Below are positions 12,053 to 22,975 of a stretch of 64,000 bases of DNA, in pieces. The DNA is taken from positions 26,396,979 to 26,460,978 of the forward strand of contig JACGWO010000011.1 in assembly GCA_034509735.1 (NCBI GenBank), given 5' to 3'. The translations under genes and the position numbers were made by a program. Source of the DNA: Sesamum alatum. Its lineage: Eukaryota; Streptophyta; Magnoliopsida; Lamiales; Pedaliaceae. The notes under the pieces were generated by a model, which had not been told where the DNA came from, searched no databases, and saw only the letters and a list, made by a program, of their open reading frames with translations. Positions within the stretch are counted from its first letter, which is position 1; each line of letters begins with the position of its first letter.

Positions 12053-13768
12053 ATGATCGATTCTGACAATGTTGGATCTTTCTTGGGAGATGCTTCTCTC
12101 CCTACTGCAGTAGGATCCGCCATCCTACCTTCTGAACAAATAAGCGGCGCCACCAGCGCCCCAGCTCCAGCTAGTAACCCTGCTCCAGCTGAGGGTCTCC
12201 CAGTTCCAGTTGTCAACTGTCCCGCTCCAGCTGCGGCTTTCCCTGCTCCAGGTGGCACCTTTCCTGCTCCAGCCGGAGCCCTCCCCACGCCAGTTGTTGC
12301 CTTCCCCGCTCCAGTTGATACAACTGTTGCCCCGGGTGGGGACCCTTCATCCCCAGTGTCCAACCCCGTTGCTGCCCCTACCGTCCTCGATCCACTCCTG
12401 TACGAGCACCTCCGCCAGTTCATCTTGGAGACCATTAATTCGGCTTACCGTGGCTCCCAAGCAAGTGGTGCAACTCTTCCTAGCGGGAGCGAGAAGGAAC
12501 TTTAGGAAGTCAACCGATGGATGAACAGGCTCTTGCTGGACAACAACAAGACAGATCTCTCCTTACTGGCTCCGCCAACAAGAAGGTAGCCCCTTTCCAG
12601 CCTCCTGAAATTTGGCAAGCCCTCAGGAAGGAGGTGGTCGAGCTTTGCCAATAGGTAACCAAAGACACTTTGCCGGCAGTTTGCGGCATTCCTTTCAGTG
12701 AGGACATCATGGCGGAGGAGCTCCCCGCTCACTTCTGAGCACCTTCCCATCTACCTACCTATAATGGCACCACTGACCAGGCTGAGCACCTGTGTAAGTT
12801 TGAAAATGCAGCCCTGCTGCACAGGTATACCGATGGTATTAAATGCCATGTTTTTCTTACTACACTAACCAATTCAGCTCAATAATGCCAGAATTTAGTT
12901 CTCTTTTCCTAAATTAGATTGCTAGCAGCAAGAAGTACCGAAAATCAACTATCAGCCTCTTCGGAGTCAAGCAGGAGGAAAATGAGACACTAAGAGCCTA
13001 CGTGTAACGTTTCAACAATGTTGTCCTGGAAGTCCCTACTGCCCACTAGGAGGTGTTGATCAGTGCACTTACTCAGGGACTCCAAGTAGGACCACTCTTC
13101 GAGTCCCTGGCGAAGAAAACCCGCAACTAACTTCCATGAAGTACTAGCTCGTGCGAGAAGTACATGAACCTTGAGGATGCCCGGCTGGTCAAGAAGGGGG
13201 ACAACAAGGACCAAAAGAAAGAAGGAGAACCCCCTTCCATCCGACGAAGCAGAGGGGAACCTCGAGGACGATTCAACCCCTCGACCCGAGGAATGAGAAC
13301 TATACCCCGCTGATCACCAACCCAGGACGGATGTTGATGGCCACAGACCGCCATCCCGCCTTACAGTGGCCCAAGGGCTTAGAGGAAGGCCCTCAGCAGC
13401 CAAAATTCAAATACTTTTGCAGGTACCACAGGGAATATGGGCACAACACTAACAGGTGTCGAAAGTTGAGACAAGAAATAGAGCGGCTCATCTGGGCCGG
13501 CTACCTGAAGGACTACATCGATAAGGATCGACGTCGTGAACAGAAGAAGGAACGTTCCTGCCACCGCAGCTCCCGCAGTAGTGAGGAACAGGTCGCTAAT
13601 CCACCTAGGAGGGAGCACAGAAAGAATAAGTTCCCGTCCGAGGAACAAAGCCCGGAGAATACTCCTGCCAAGGGGGTCATTTATATGATTTCAGTAGGAC
13701 CTACTAATGGGGACTCCAGCAGAGTCCGACGTGCCCATGCCCGAGCCGCCAGAGCAATAATAAAAACT
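12053..13768 (+). pseudogene. gag: E1 gag, broken
   Basis: It opens at ATG 12053 (MIDSDNVGSFLGDA), followed by a long Pro/Ala/Val-rich tract with repeated PAPA-like steps (about residues 35-110), then a stop at 12503-12505. Pieces of the gag core follow in shifting frames (12700-13140). The 3' open part, 13331-13768, has YFCRYHREYGHNTNRCRKL, the retroviral-type zinc-knuckle-like C-x3-H...H...C block typical of this lineage, followed by a basic RRREQKKER segment. E2 has the same order at 30947-32600. Gag would coat the element's RNA; this copy cannot make an intact protein. Confidence 0.85.
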
Positions 13769-13771
13769 TGA

Positions 13772-16700
13772 CCACAAATCACCAGCAGGGGATCCTATGA
13801 TCCACTTTGGACCTGCTGACCTCTGTAGATATCCTCTTTTACAAGGTCTACCGGCAGATGGAGCTTGGTGATATCCTGTTGGAGCCGGTAGACACTTCGC
13901 TCTATGGCTTACGAGGGGAGGTTGTGCATCCCTTGGGTCAAATCCTGCTCCCCCTATCCTTAGGGGTAGAACCTAACCGGAAGATCAAAATGATCCGCTT
14001 CCTCATAGTGGACGTGCCTTCAGCTTACAACGTCATCCTACGACGTCTCGCTCTGAACGCCTTCCAAGCTGTTATCTCCACCTATCATGTGAAACTGAAA
14101 TTCCTTACCGGAGCAGGAGTAGGAGAAGTCATCGGGGACCAATACACTGCCCGAAAATGTTATGTTGAATCCATGAAAGGAGGTAGCAGGAATGACATGG
14201 AGATAGATCCTCCTTAGCCCAGTAGGGAGAATGGAGGAAAATCTATGCAGCATGAAGAGCAAGGAAACGAGGTCCCTGCTCGAGTTCAGCCCGCCGAGGA
14301 GATGCTGAGCATTCACCTAGTACCTGGAGAGCAAGACAAAACTACCCGGATCGGCTCCCAGCTGAGCCCCGATGTAGCAGGGCGATTAACCACCTTTTTG
14401 CAGGAAAAACGTGGATGTCTTCGCATGGTCAGCCCGAGACCTAGTGGGTATTGACCCTAGCATTGTAGTGCATAACCTGAACTTGGATCCAACTTTCCCT
14501 CTTATGAAGCAAAAGAAGAGACATTTCGGTCCAGAGAAGGACAAGGTCATCTAGGAGGAGGTAAGCAAGCTCCTTGATGCAGGGCACATCAAGGAGATTC
14601 AATTTCCCCCAGTGGTTATCCAATGTGGTACTTGTCCCCAAGCCAGGTAATAAATGGCGCATGTGCGTCGATTTTCGTAATGTGAATAAAGCATGCCCTA
14701 AGGATTTCTATCCCCTACCTCGTATACACCAGCTGGTGGATTCCACCTCTAGCTATGAACTGTTAAGTCTAATGGATGTCTCGCAGGGTTACCACTAGAT
14801 TATGCTTAACCCTGATGACCAGAAGCGAGTAAGCTTCATCACGTTAGGGGGAACATATTGCTATATTGTCATGCCCTTTGGGCTAAAAAATGCAGGTGCT
14901 ACGTACCAGCGCTTGGTGGACCGCATGTTCCGAGAATAGCTCGGACACAATATGAAGGTGTACATCGACAACATGCTGGTGAAGAGCTGGCAGGCTAGCC
15001 AACACATCACAGACCTTGTTGAAACCTTCAGCATTCTCAGAAAATATCACATGAAACTGAACCAGGCCAAATGCGCATTCGGTGTTCGAGGTGGAAGATT
15101 CCTTGGATACATGGTGATGGAGAAGGGCACAGATAAAATACGAGCAATCCAGGAGATGAGACCTCCTGTCAACCTCAACGAAGTACAAAAACTTGCTGGC
15201 CGCATTACTGCCCTCAGCAGGTTCATATCTCGCTCTGCTGAGCAGTCTTCCCTTCTTCAAAGCTCTGAGGAAAGCCAAAGACTTTACCTAGGACGAAGCT
15301 TGCCAATAAGCCTTCCTCGACCTCAAGGCCTACCTTGCTGAGCTGTCTTTGCTCACCAAACCCTCGCCCGGAGAGACATTGTACTTATACCTTACTACAG
15401 GCCAGCACGCTCTGAGCTCAGTACTCATCAGGAGGACGGAGTGCAGAAGCCCGTATACTACGTCAGGAAGGTATTACATGGCGCTGAACAGCGCTACCCG
15501 GAGGTAGAAAAATTGGCATTTGCCTTGGTAAAAACTGCTAGAAAATTACGTCCTTACTTTCTATCACATTCTATAACTGTGCGCACTAACACCCCCCTGC
15601 GAACTACACTGGGGAAAGCTGAGACTTCTGGAAGGATGATCAAATGGGCTATTGAGCTCAGCGAGTATGACATTGCCTACCAACCTAGAACGACTATAAA
15701 AGCCGAGGCTCTCGCTGATTTCATGACTGAAACTGTACCTATTGAAGATGATGAAGGAACATGGTTACTCCACGTGGATGGCTCTTCCACCTATGCGGGC
15801 AGTGGAGCAGGTATCGTGCTGATTAGACCGGAGGGAGATGAGCTAGAATTCGTTTTGGGGTTTGACTTTAAGGCCTCGAACAATGAGGCCGAGTACGAAG
15901 CCCTCATAGTAGGCATCAAGATGGCACTGGATGCAGGAGCAAGGAACGTAATCGCCTACTTCGATCCCCAGCTGGTAACCAACCAAGTAGAATAAACCTA
16001 CAATGTCAAGGAGGACCGCATGAAGCGATAGCTCCAAGAAGTATGCGATCACAAGGGCAAGCCGAAGAGTTTCCGACTCCACCAAATTCCCTGCACTAAG
16101 AACACCAAGGCAGATTACCTTGCCCGACTGGCTAGCTCCTTAGCCGAATGCAACACTCGTACTATCACGGTAAGGACTCTTACCAAGGTTACCCCTGATA
16201 CTAACATGCATATCTTGCAGATTAGCACAGATTGGATGAAGCCCATCCTTGATTACCTACAGGAAGGAATCCTTCATGCTGATGAAAATGAAGCAGCCCG
16301 CTTGAGATGCCAAGCAACTAGATTTACCTTGTTGGGACGAATCCTCTACAAACGAAGCTTCTCCCAGCACTACCTCTGATGTCTATCGACCGAGGAGGGC
16401 AGAACCATGCTCTAGGAGATTCACGAAGGAGCTTCCGGGTCCCATATAGGTGGCATGGAGCTTGCGGGTCCCATATAGGTGGCATGGCCCTTGCAGGGAA
16501 GGTTATAAGAGCCGGATATTTTTGGCCCACGCTCAGGAAAGACGCAATCAACTGGTAAGGAGGTGTGAGCAGTGCCAAAAGCACGCCCTACTCATCCACG
16601 TACCAGCTGAGCCCTTCAAAGCACTTGCAACACCTTGCCCGTTCTCCTAGTGGGGGATGGACATAGTAGGTCCTTTCCCAGTCGCACAAGGAAAACGCAA

Positions 16701-17485
16701 GTTCATGCTAGTAGCAGTGGATTATTTCATCAAGTGGGTCGAGGCAGAGCCCCTGGCAAAAATCACAGAGGATGAAGTGATTAAATTCCTATGGAAAAGC
16801 ATTATATGCAGGTAAGGCTTACCTCACGTTCTTATTTTTGACAATGGTCGCCAGTTTCAGGGTTGGAGAATTCAAGACTGGTGTGTCGATCTGGGCATCC
16901 AGCAGCGCTTCACTTCAGTAGCCTACCCCCAAGCTAACGGCGGGTAGAAGTTACAAGTAGGATCTTGGTGCAAGGTATCAAAACCAGGCTGGAGCAAGCA
17001 TGAGGGCAATGGGCAGACGCCTTGCTTAGCGTGCTATGGTTTTACAGAACTACTCCCGAATATACTACATGAGAGACTCCTTTTAACTTTGTGTACGGCT
17101 CAGAGGCCGTGATCCCTGCTGAAGCAAGACTGAATCCTTCCGGATACAACACTACGAGCAGGAGAACAATGACACCCTACTAGGCACCAACCTGAACCTC
17201 ATTGATGAAATTCGAGAGGATGCTCGGACCCACATGGAAAGATACAAACAGAAGGTAGTCAACGCCTACAACAGAAGGGTGAAGATGAGAGAATTCCAGG
17301 TAGGAGACCTCGTGCTAAGACGAGCCAGTGCCTTAAAACCAGCAGGAAAACTGGCTCCCAACTGGGAGGGCCTCTACAAAGTGAGTCGAATTATCAAATT
17401 TGGAGCCTACGAGCTGCAAGATGTAGATGGCAGAAAGCTCTCCCGACCTTGGAATGCCTGCAACCTCAGGAAGTTCTACTCCTGA
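13772..17485 (+). pseudogene. pol: E1 pol (protease-RT-RNase H-integrase), broken
   Basis: Order: protease remnant (13800-14215; the active-site part is missing, see findings), reverse transcriptase (about 14400-15130, with KWRMCVDFRNVNKACPKDFY and LMDVSQGYH), RNase H (15441-15995, HVDGSSTYAGSGAG, SNNEAEYEALI, AYFDPQLVTNQ), integrase (about 16200-17485, WGMDIVGPFPVAQ and FDNGRQF) and the C-terminal part of integrase, still open at 17234-17485. The RT catalytic box reads YIDNM, not YVDDM. At least six in-frame stops are present, several apparently from CAG to TAG. A 29-bp tandem duplication interrupts the integrase zinc-binding region. RT before integrase places it in Ty3/gypsy. Confidence 0.9.
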
Positions 17486-17589
17486 ACACCCTACTTTATG
17501 CTCATTGTTTTACTACCTGCTTAATCAAGCGCTTACTGCTTAATAAAAGGGAAATCCTTGCTCCTTTGCTATACTCTGCTTCACTGACA

Positions 17590-17800
17590 GGTTGATCACC
17601 CTTACTGGCTTCGAGCCCTAAATAAGCCGCCCTGCTGGTGTCCTCTTATTGGCTGCGAGCCCTAATAAGCCGCCCTGCTGACGCGCTCTTACTGGCTGCG
17701 AGCCCTAATAAGCCGCCCTGTTTGCGCACTCTTTCTGGCCTCGAGCCCTAATAAGCCGCCCTACTGGCGCATTCTTGCTGGCTGCAGAAACCCTAATAAA
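17590..17800 (+). repeat. Minisatellite after E1 pol, about 42-bp unit
   Basis: Roughly five units of a 41-43 base repeat, recognisable by the core AATAAGCCGCCCTGCTG and the phrase actggctgcgagccct. E2 carries an equivalent tract at 36440-36660. It lies about 100 bp after the integrase stop. Confidence 0.85.
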
Positions 17801-18352
17801 GTGCTCCCAAAGGGCACATCCTTGCTTATTTTATAAACTGAAACTCTTAATAAATTGTCTTTAGCAGGAATACTTATCTAGCTGTGATAGCTCATACATT
17901 AATAGCATGCATATGCTTACTTACTACTCGGATTATCCCTCTACTTGCTGTTTTGAGTACTTGTTTACTGCCCCTTCAGCAGGTATTGTTCTACTCCTGC
18001 TGGACAAAGCTACGAAGCCCGAGCAACACCCGTCTGCTGACAACAGAAGGCTGTTAACAACCTGCTCCCATCAACAGGGGGACACGCGCAAAAAAGGCCA
18101 TGAGCCAGCATTCAGGCCTGCTACCTTACTACAACAGGTGCTTTACTACCTAAGTTGGGAACTTCCTAACATGTTATATCACTCTTGCACTTACGTGTAT
18201 TTCTGATGTGAAACATCTCTTTTTGACAATTTGATTTTATGTCAAAACCTTGTCCTTACAACAAATAGTATGAATAAATCTCATTCTTTATTATAAGGCT
18301 CGAAAAAGCCTCCTACTTTCATTACTTACATACAAGAGGACACTTCCTTCGC
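17801..18352 (+). other. E1 spacer between minisatellite and antisense ORF
   Basis: Non-coding spacer with recurring phrases such as ctgctac and cagcaggt. It probably includes the 3' end of the antisense transcript. It is matched in E2 at about 36661-37519. Confidence 0.4.
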
Positions 18353-20458
18353 CAACTGCAGCAGGAGGCTCCGATCTTAAGGGTGTTGTATCCTTTGCCA
18401 CCTGCCCAGTTAGGTCCAAAGACATGCGGTCATTCTCGGCTACGAGGACCTCGGGAAATAGGGTAGGTCATCATCATCCAGGTCTAGGGCTGTGGCCAAG
18501 CCTGCATTCTGGTCCAAAAAGGAGGCGTCAGCACTGCCTGGGGGATAACCAACTGCAACAAATTATTGAGTGCAGGTCTAGAATCCATGGTAATAGTACT
18601 TCAGAGCCTTGTCCGCCAGCAGGCCTTGAAACTCCGGAGTCTTGGTATATTCAGCCAGATGACTCCTCCAGATACCCTCCAGCATATCTCGACCTTCCTC
18701 AGTTTCTGGGTATCGGCGGATCAGCTCCTTCATTTCTTTCTCAGCCTGCAGAACCGCCTGTTCCAAACGGACGTGCAGGGAAGTGACCTCCTCCCGCAGA
18801 TGATGCAGGCTAGTCGCATCTTCCTGGCGAGCCTTGTCCCTCTTCTGAACAACCTCCTTCAGCCTGCGGTTAGCCTCCTCCAGCTATTCCACCCGCTTAA
18901 GGGAGCCCTCGAACAAGGGACCTCCCTGCTCCAACCAGCTTAACAAGCTGCCCCCAGCACACAGGCCTGCACGGCAAAAATACAACAACCAGGTTATATC
19001 ACTTTTTTCAATTTACTATCCGGCACTAACTTGTTGTGAACAGGCACTTACCCTGCTAAGGTGAGTAGCGAAGAGGCCCAGGGCTTGAGCTCGTGGCAGG
19101 TTGTCCGCATATATCTTGTCTTGGGGAGGCCTGATCCCCTTTAGAAATTCACCAGCCCGACTGGTTTCCCCTCATCCAATAGTAGGGAATAGTCCTCCGG
19201 CAGAGTCCATTCAGGGGAGAGCTTCCTTCGTGTCGTCCTCTCATCAGCAGGGCGGGGAGTTACCGCTCGTGTAACCGGGCGAGGAGCAGGTGTTGCTAGA
19301 GGACCGGGCTAACCCTTAGCATTCTTAGTGGGGGTTGGGATGGCATCAGCAGGGCGTTTTCCTTTGGGGTCTCTAGTAGAGGCGGAGTTTGTAGGGGTGG
19401 AAGGAGGACTCTTGATCAAGGTTCGCCTTGCAGAGGAACCAGCACTAGGAGTCGCCTCCGGCTTATCTTGCATCAGCTTTTGAAACATTCTTCCTACACC
19501 CAGCAGGTAAACACAAAACATATATATCAGTATGCATCTCTCTAATCCTTTCTTGCAGCAAACAAGCAACAAAAAATGTATATATATGGGCCGCAAAAAG
19601 CATAATACCAGCAACAGGATCCATGCTTGCCACCTTAGGGCTTAGGCCAAACTGGTGAAGAATAGCTGGGTGTACAATCTTGCGAGGATCAAAGGGAGAG
19701 GCATTCAAGCGTTCAAGCAAGGCCTGGAAGGCAGCAAGCCTATTGCGGGCAAAATATTTCAACTAATCAGGGGGATTCACAACCCACACCTGAGGGAACC
19801 TCCAGGGCTGAGGAGAGGAGATAGAAAAGTAGTCCCATTTCCACTCCTTCACTGAGGACTCGGTGGACAAAAATCAAGCTTCCCCTCGGGAGGTGAAGTA
19901 AAACAGACCAGGACCAGTTCTCTTCAGCATAAAAAATGAATGGAATTGGGCAGCAGAAGGGACCTCTTCTAAGTTTCTTACCAAAATGTAGAAACCAGAC
20001 AACAAACTAAAGGATATTTGTACTAACTGATTCAAGGGAATGTTAAAAAGAATGGCCACCTTGCAAAAAAAAAGGGGAATTGGAAGGGCCTGCTTCTAGC
20101 TGGGCCAAATAGAAACACAGAAAGCCAGCCAAGGGAAGTGGGGACGAGCTTCAAGAGCAGGGGCCTGGATCACGTAATCACCAGGTATCCCATACTTATC
20201 CCAGACCCCTACTAAATCCATTTCAGTCAGCCTAGACCTATAGATACGAAAGGCGGCGGCAGCGGTCGAAACTAGGAGGTCCTCCATCCGCTTCCTGTTC
20301 CCCTCCTCCTTACTGTTCCCCTCCTTCTCGGTCTCAGCCCCATGGTGGGAGGCAGAGTCAGAGGGCATGGGATTGTCATCACCTTCATCCCTAGAAGGTT
20401 CTATTAGATTGATCAATACATCCTCTATGGCATCTCTATCTATGCTACCCATAGACAT
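18353..20458 (-). pseudogene. E1 antisense spliced ORF (gypsy-type transposon protein), broken
   Basis: It runs opposite to gag-pol. The start at 20456-20458 gives MSMGSIDRDAIEDVLINL, then an acidic Ser-rich stretch, then the region FNIPLNQLV...GFYILVRNLEE typical of Pfam Transposase_28 ('putative gypsy type transposon', by recall). This is followed by FQALLERLNASPFDPRKIV, a Ser/Pro/Thr-rich linker (KSPPSTPTNSAST), and a charged coiled-coil-like stretch (LEEANRRLKE, LEQAVLQAEKEMKELIRR). Two GT-AG introns can be drawn on the minus strand: 19608-19494 and 19051-18967. The same splice sites occur in E2, except one donor. In-frame stops near 20094, 19871, 19315 and 18578 show decay. Such antisense ORFs are known in Tat elements; their role is unknown. 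Confidence 0.75.
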
Positions 20459-20970
20459 GGCTATCAACAAACAGAGGGGAGCAGGATGACGTACCTAGTT
20501 TCGAGCAGGAGGAAGCAAGGAATTATAGAGGAAGGCCTAAGAAATCACGAGACCTGCAAAATAGAATTTACTTCAGGAAATCTCTTGCAGGAAAGTGTAA
20601 GGAAAATTCGCACAAGAGGAAAAAGAAAGACTTACTCAGTTCGATTTGAAGTGGTGAAGAAGGTAACTTCCCCAAAAGAGGGTTTTATACCCCGGTAGGT
20701 ACCCTCCTTCCTTTCCTACTTCATTGCTATGATTACTCTGCTAACTCTGCTGCAGATAAGTTCAAATCTTTCTCAAAATGTCTGCGTGCCATCACGCAAA
20801 ACGGCCCAGCAGGAAACACGCAGCACAGCAGGAAGCACGCAACATAGTAGGGAGGAAACAACACAACAAGGTATTTCCTGTTGATGCAGTCAGGTATATA
20901 GCTCTTGTGCTAACCTTTGCAAGGCTACTTATTTCTCTCCACCAGCCAGACAACAAGTCTCGAACTATTG
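20459..20970 (-). promoter_or_regulatory. E1 region upstream of the antisense ORF
   Basis: A stretch of about 500 bp between the antisense start codon and the polypurine tract. It should hold the promoter of the antisense gene. I found no decisive TATA box. The E2 equivalent is 39633-40200. Confidence 0.3.
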
Positions 20971-20986
20971 GAGTAGGGGGGAATGA
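20971..20986 (+). other. E1 polypurine tract
   Basis: GAGTAGGGGGGAATGA directly before the 3' LTR, the expected plus-strand primer site. The E2 counterpart GTAGGGGCAAG ends at 40218. Confidence 0.7.
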
Positions 20987-21783
20987 TGATGCCCCCTCAA
21001 GTCCACCAGGCCAGCCCAAGAGCTAGGAATAGGCCTCCAGGTCGGGCAGGCCAGGGCCACTAAGCCCAAACAGTAAGATTTCTTATGCACTAAGCCCAGT
21101 TGTAAACACTAATCTGACAGGCCCACAAAAAAGGCTCGTACAGCAAGACTAGTCATCAAACAGCTCGGATTCTACATCATACAGATAACCAACACCTAGG
21201 GACACGTCATACTAAAAAATCTCATCCAGATTCTCAGTAGATTGGTCAGAATCCGGATGTTTCTCAGCTAGTAACTGCCTTCTCAAAAAATCTGGCAGAT
21301 GTGGTAAGGTCAACTTAAATGGCTATATCTTCACAAATTCAACTTCGATCAGTGGGCGATTTTTGGGTTGAGAAGCCAACTCTTCAAGATTTCTAACGGT
21401 ATCTGGCACTCAATGAAACTCCTCCAAAATCGGGTTCAACACTGGCTATAAAAGGAGCACACTGTGCAGTTATTTGGAACAATCTCACAACTTAACAACT
21501 TTGGCATCTTGCATTTTGGCAACTCCCAAGTACATCTACTCTATCTTTCACTCACTTGACACACGAATTTCTCTCTATTTTTCAGCATATCATCACACAA
21601 CAAATCACCTTACCAATATTCTCACCTTTTTTTAGTTTTTCTTTATTTTATTTAAGTCAAACATTACTGACTTAAGCCTCGGAGTGCTAACCCCTCTCTG
21701 CAGGTTAGTCTCCCCTACAATTTTAGGACTTTCAAGAAGATCACTCGATATTTTATGGTGCTGCTGGACTCCAGTACGCATCA
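20987..21783 (+). repeat. E1 3' LTR
   Basis: Starts TGATGCCCCCTCAAGTCC, ends AGTACGCATCA, and aligns with 11220-12012 throughout with many substitutions and small indels. Confidence 0.9.
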
Positions 21784-21796
21784 ATAAGTATAATAA

Positions 21797-22295
21797 AGGG
21801 AAAATTGCACTTTTGGTCCCATAAGACATTAATTGATGCACTTTTGGTCTCGTTATTTACGGGCTCAACACTTTTGATTCCACGGGAAGTAAAAGTGTTG
21901 CACTTTTGGTATCAAGTCCGTTAAAGGTGTTAAATGATGGATGGAAAACCATCTTTGACCATTCAAAGATGGTTTTTATGGCTTGAAATCACTATTCGTC
22001 TTTGGAGGGAATTTCTTGAAACCACAAAATGAGTGCAATAATAACCCCTACAAGAAATCCCTCCAAAATGGTTGAAAAATCTGAAACAATTCCCTCCTAA
22101 GACAAATAGTGGTTTCAAGCCATGAAAATCACCTTTAAATGGTCAAATGTTGTTTTCCATCCATCATATAACACCTTTAATGGAGTTGGGACCAAAAGTG
22201 CAATACTTTTGGGACCAAAAGTGTTGAGCCCATAAACAATGGGACAAAAATGCAACAACCCATATCCTATGACACCAAAAGTGCAATTTTTCCCT
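21797..22295. mobile_element. TIR element, AGGGAAAATTGCACTTTTGG type
   Basis: Ends AGGGAAAATTGCACTTTTGG and its inverse (ccaaaagtgcaatttttccct) at 22275-22295. The inverted repeat extends inward for about 150 bases with loose similarity (for example gatggaaaaccatctttgac near 21940 versus its inverse near 22150). Non-coding. A direct repeat ataagta occurs at 21784-21790 and 22296-22302, so the true left edge may be 21791. Confidence 0.75.
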
Positions 22296-22533
22296 ATAAG
22301 TAAATTATACATATTTTTGACATATGTACAAATATATATTTTTATATAAGTATATATATGAAATATACAAAATAAAAAATAAAACATAATCAGGAGGGGT
22401 CCAAGTCCAAACCACTAAGACTCGGACCTGTCCCGGGACTCGTTCAAAAGCTTCAAAATCTGCCGTAACCATAGTGGGTTCGATTTTGGGTCTAGGTCCA
22501 ACTCGAACACATTGCCATACCTAATAAAAGGTA

Positions 22534-22975
22534 AACTATAACGAGCTCTTTGAAGGTTTGACATTGCTACAAATACTCTTCATTATTTGAAAAATTATCA
22601 ATATATTTGATAAAATTATGTAATTTTTGGATAGATATCTGATTGTCCACTTAGCTCTTGTTGTATCTTTTTTCAAAAATTAAAAATTTTAAACTAGAAA
22701 ATCAAAGGATGTGAATGGAAAAAAAAAAAAAAAACTACAAAAACAAATAATTAACTTAGTCCATAAAAAAAATTAAAAAATAAGTAATATTTCAATTCAT
22801 AGCCCATAAGGACATTTTGGCCAATTCATTACAAAAAATTGATGAAAACCTAATAAAAACTACGGATTGTGCTAGTTGTTGGAAGGCCACCGAAATCAGG
22901 AAGGTATTTATAATTTCTCAAATAATCAAAAGATATTTATAAGTATGTCAATTGTTAAAAGAGCTAGTTGTAATT
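22534..22975. mobile_element. TIR element, GGGTAAATTACA family, copy D (diverged)
   Basis: Begins GGTAAACTATAACGAG and ends AGTTGTAATTTACC. Internal phrases (caaatactcttcattatttg, cattttggccaattcatta) match copies A and B. Its right half is part of the tandem duplication at 22782-23273. Confidence 0.6.

Larger units (their letters stand above)
11220..21783 (+). mobile_element. Ty3/gypsy LTR retrotransposon E1 (Tat-like), degenerate
   Basis: Two LTRs of about 795 bp (TGATGCC...CGCATCA) enclose gag, a pol with protease, RT, RNase H and integrase order (so Ty3/gypsy), a tandem-repeat tract, and an antisense spliced ORF before the 3' LTR. That layout matches the Tat lineage (for example Grande, Retand). 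Flanks are gtaag and ataag/taagt, consistent with a 5-bp duplication plus one uncertain base at the 3' edge. The LTRs differ at many sites, so the insertion is old. Stops are scattered through gag and pol, the protease active site is deleted, and the RT catalytic motif is altered. Confidence 0.92.
10899..22523. mobile_element. hAT-like TIR element split by gypsy element E1
   Basis: The left part (10899-11219) starts TAGGGATAGAAATGGG. The right part (about 22303-22523) ends ACACATTGCCATACCTA, its approximate inverse. Both subterminal regions contain mixed GC blocks around GGGACC / GGTCC. The gypsy element occupies 11220-21783 between the halves, and a further TIR element sits at 21797-22295. 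The 8-bp duplication is unclear: ataaaagc lies near the left end and ataaaagg at the right. Confidence 0.55.

Noticed and set aside
12010..12435. Minus-strand open frame of 141 codons opposite the start of E1 gag (and a similar one at 30904-31266)
   Set aside because: It is the mirror of the Pro/Ala-rich gag tract and has a repetitive Gly/Ala composition. The plus-strand frame has the gag position and start.
11220..21783. Reading E1 as an integrated plant virus
   Set aside because: It has LTRs, a primer-binding site, a polypurine tract and the RT-RNase H-integrase order of a Ty3/gypsy retrotransposon, and no movement or coat protein gene.
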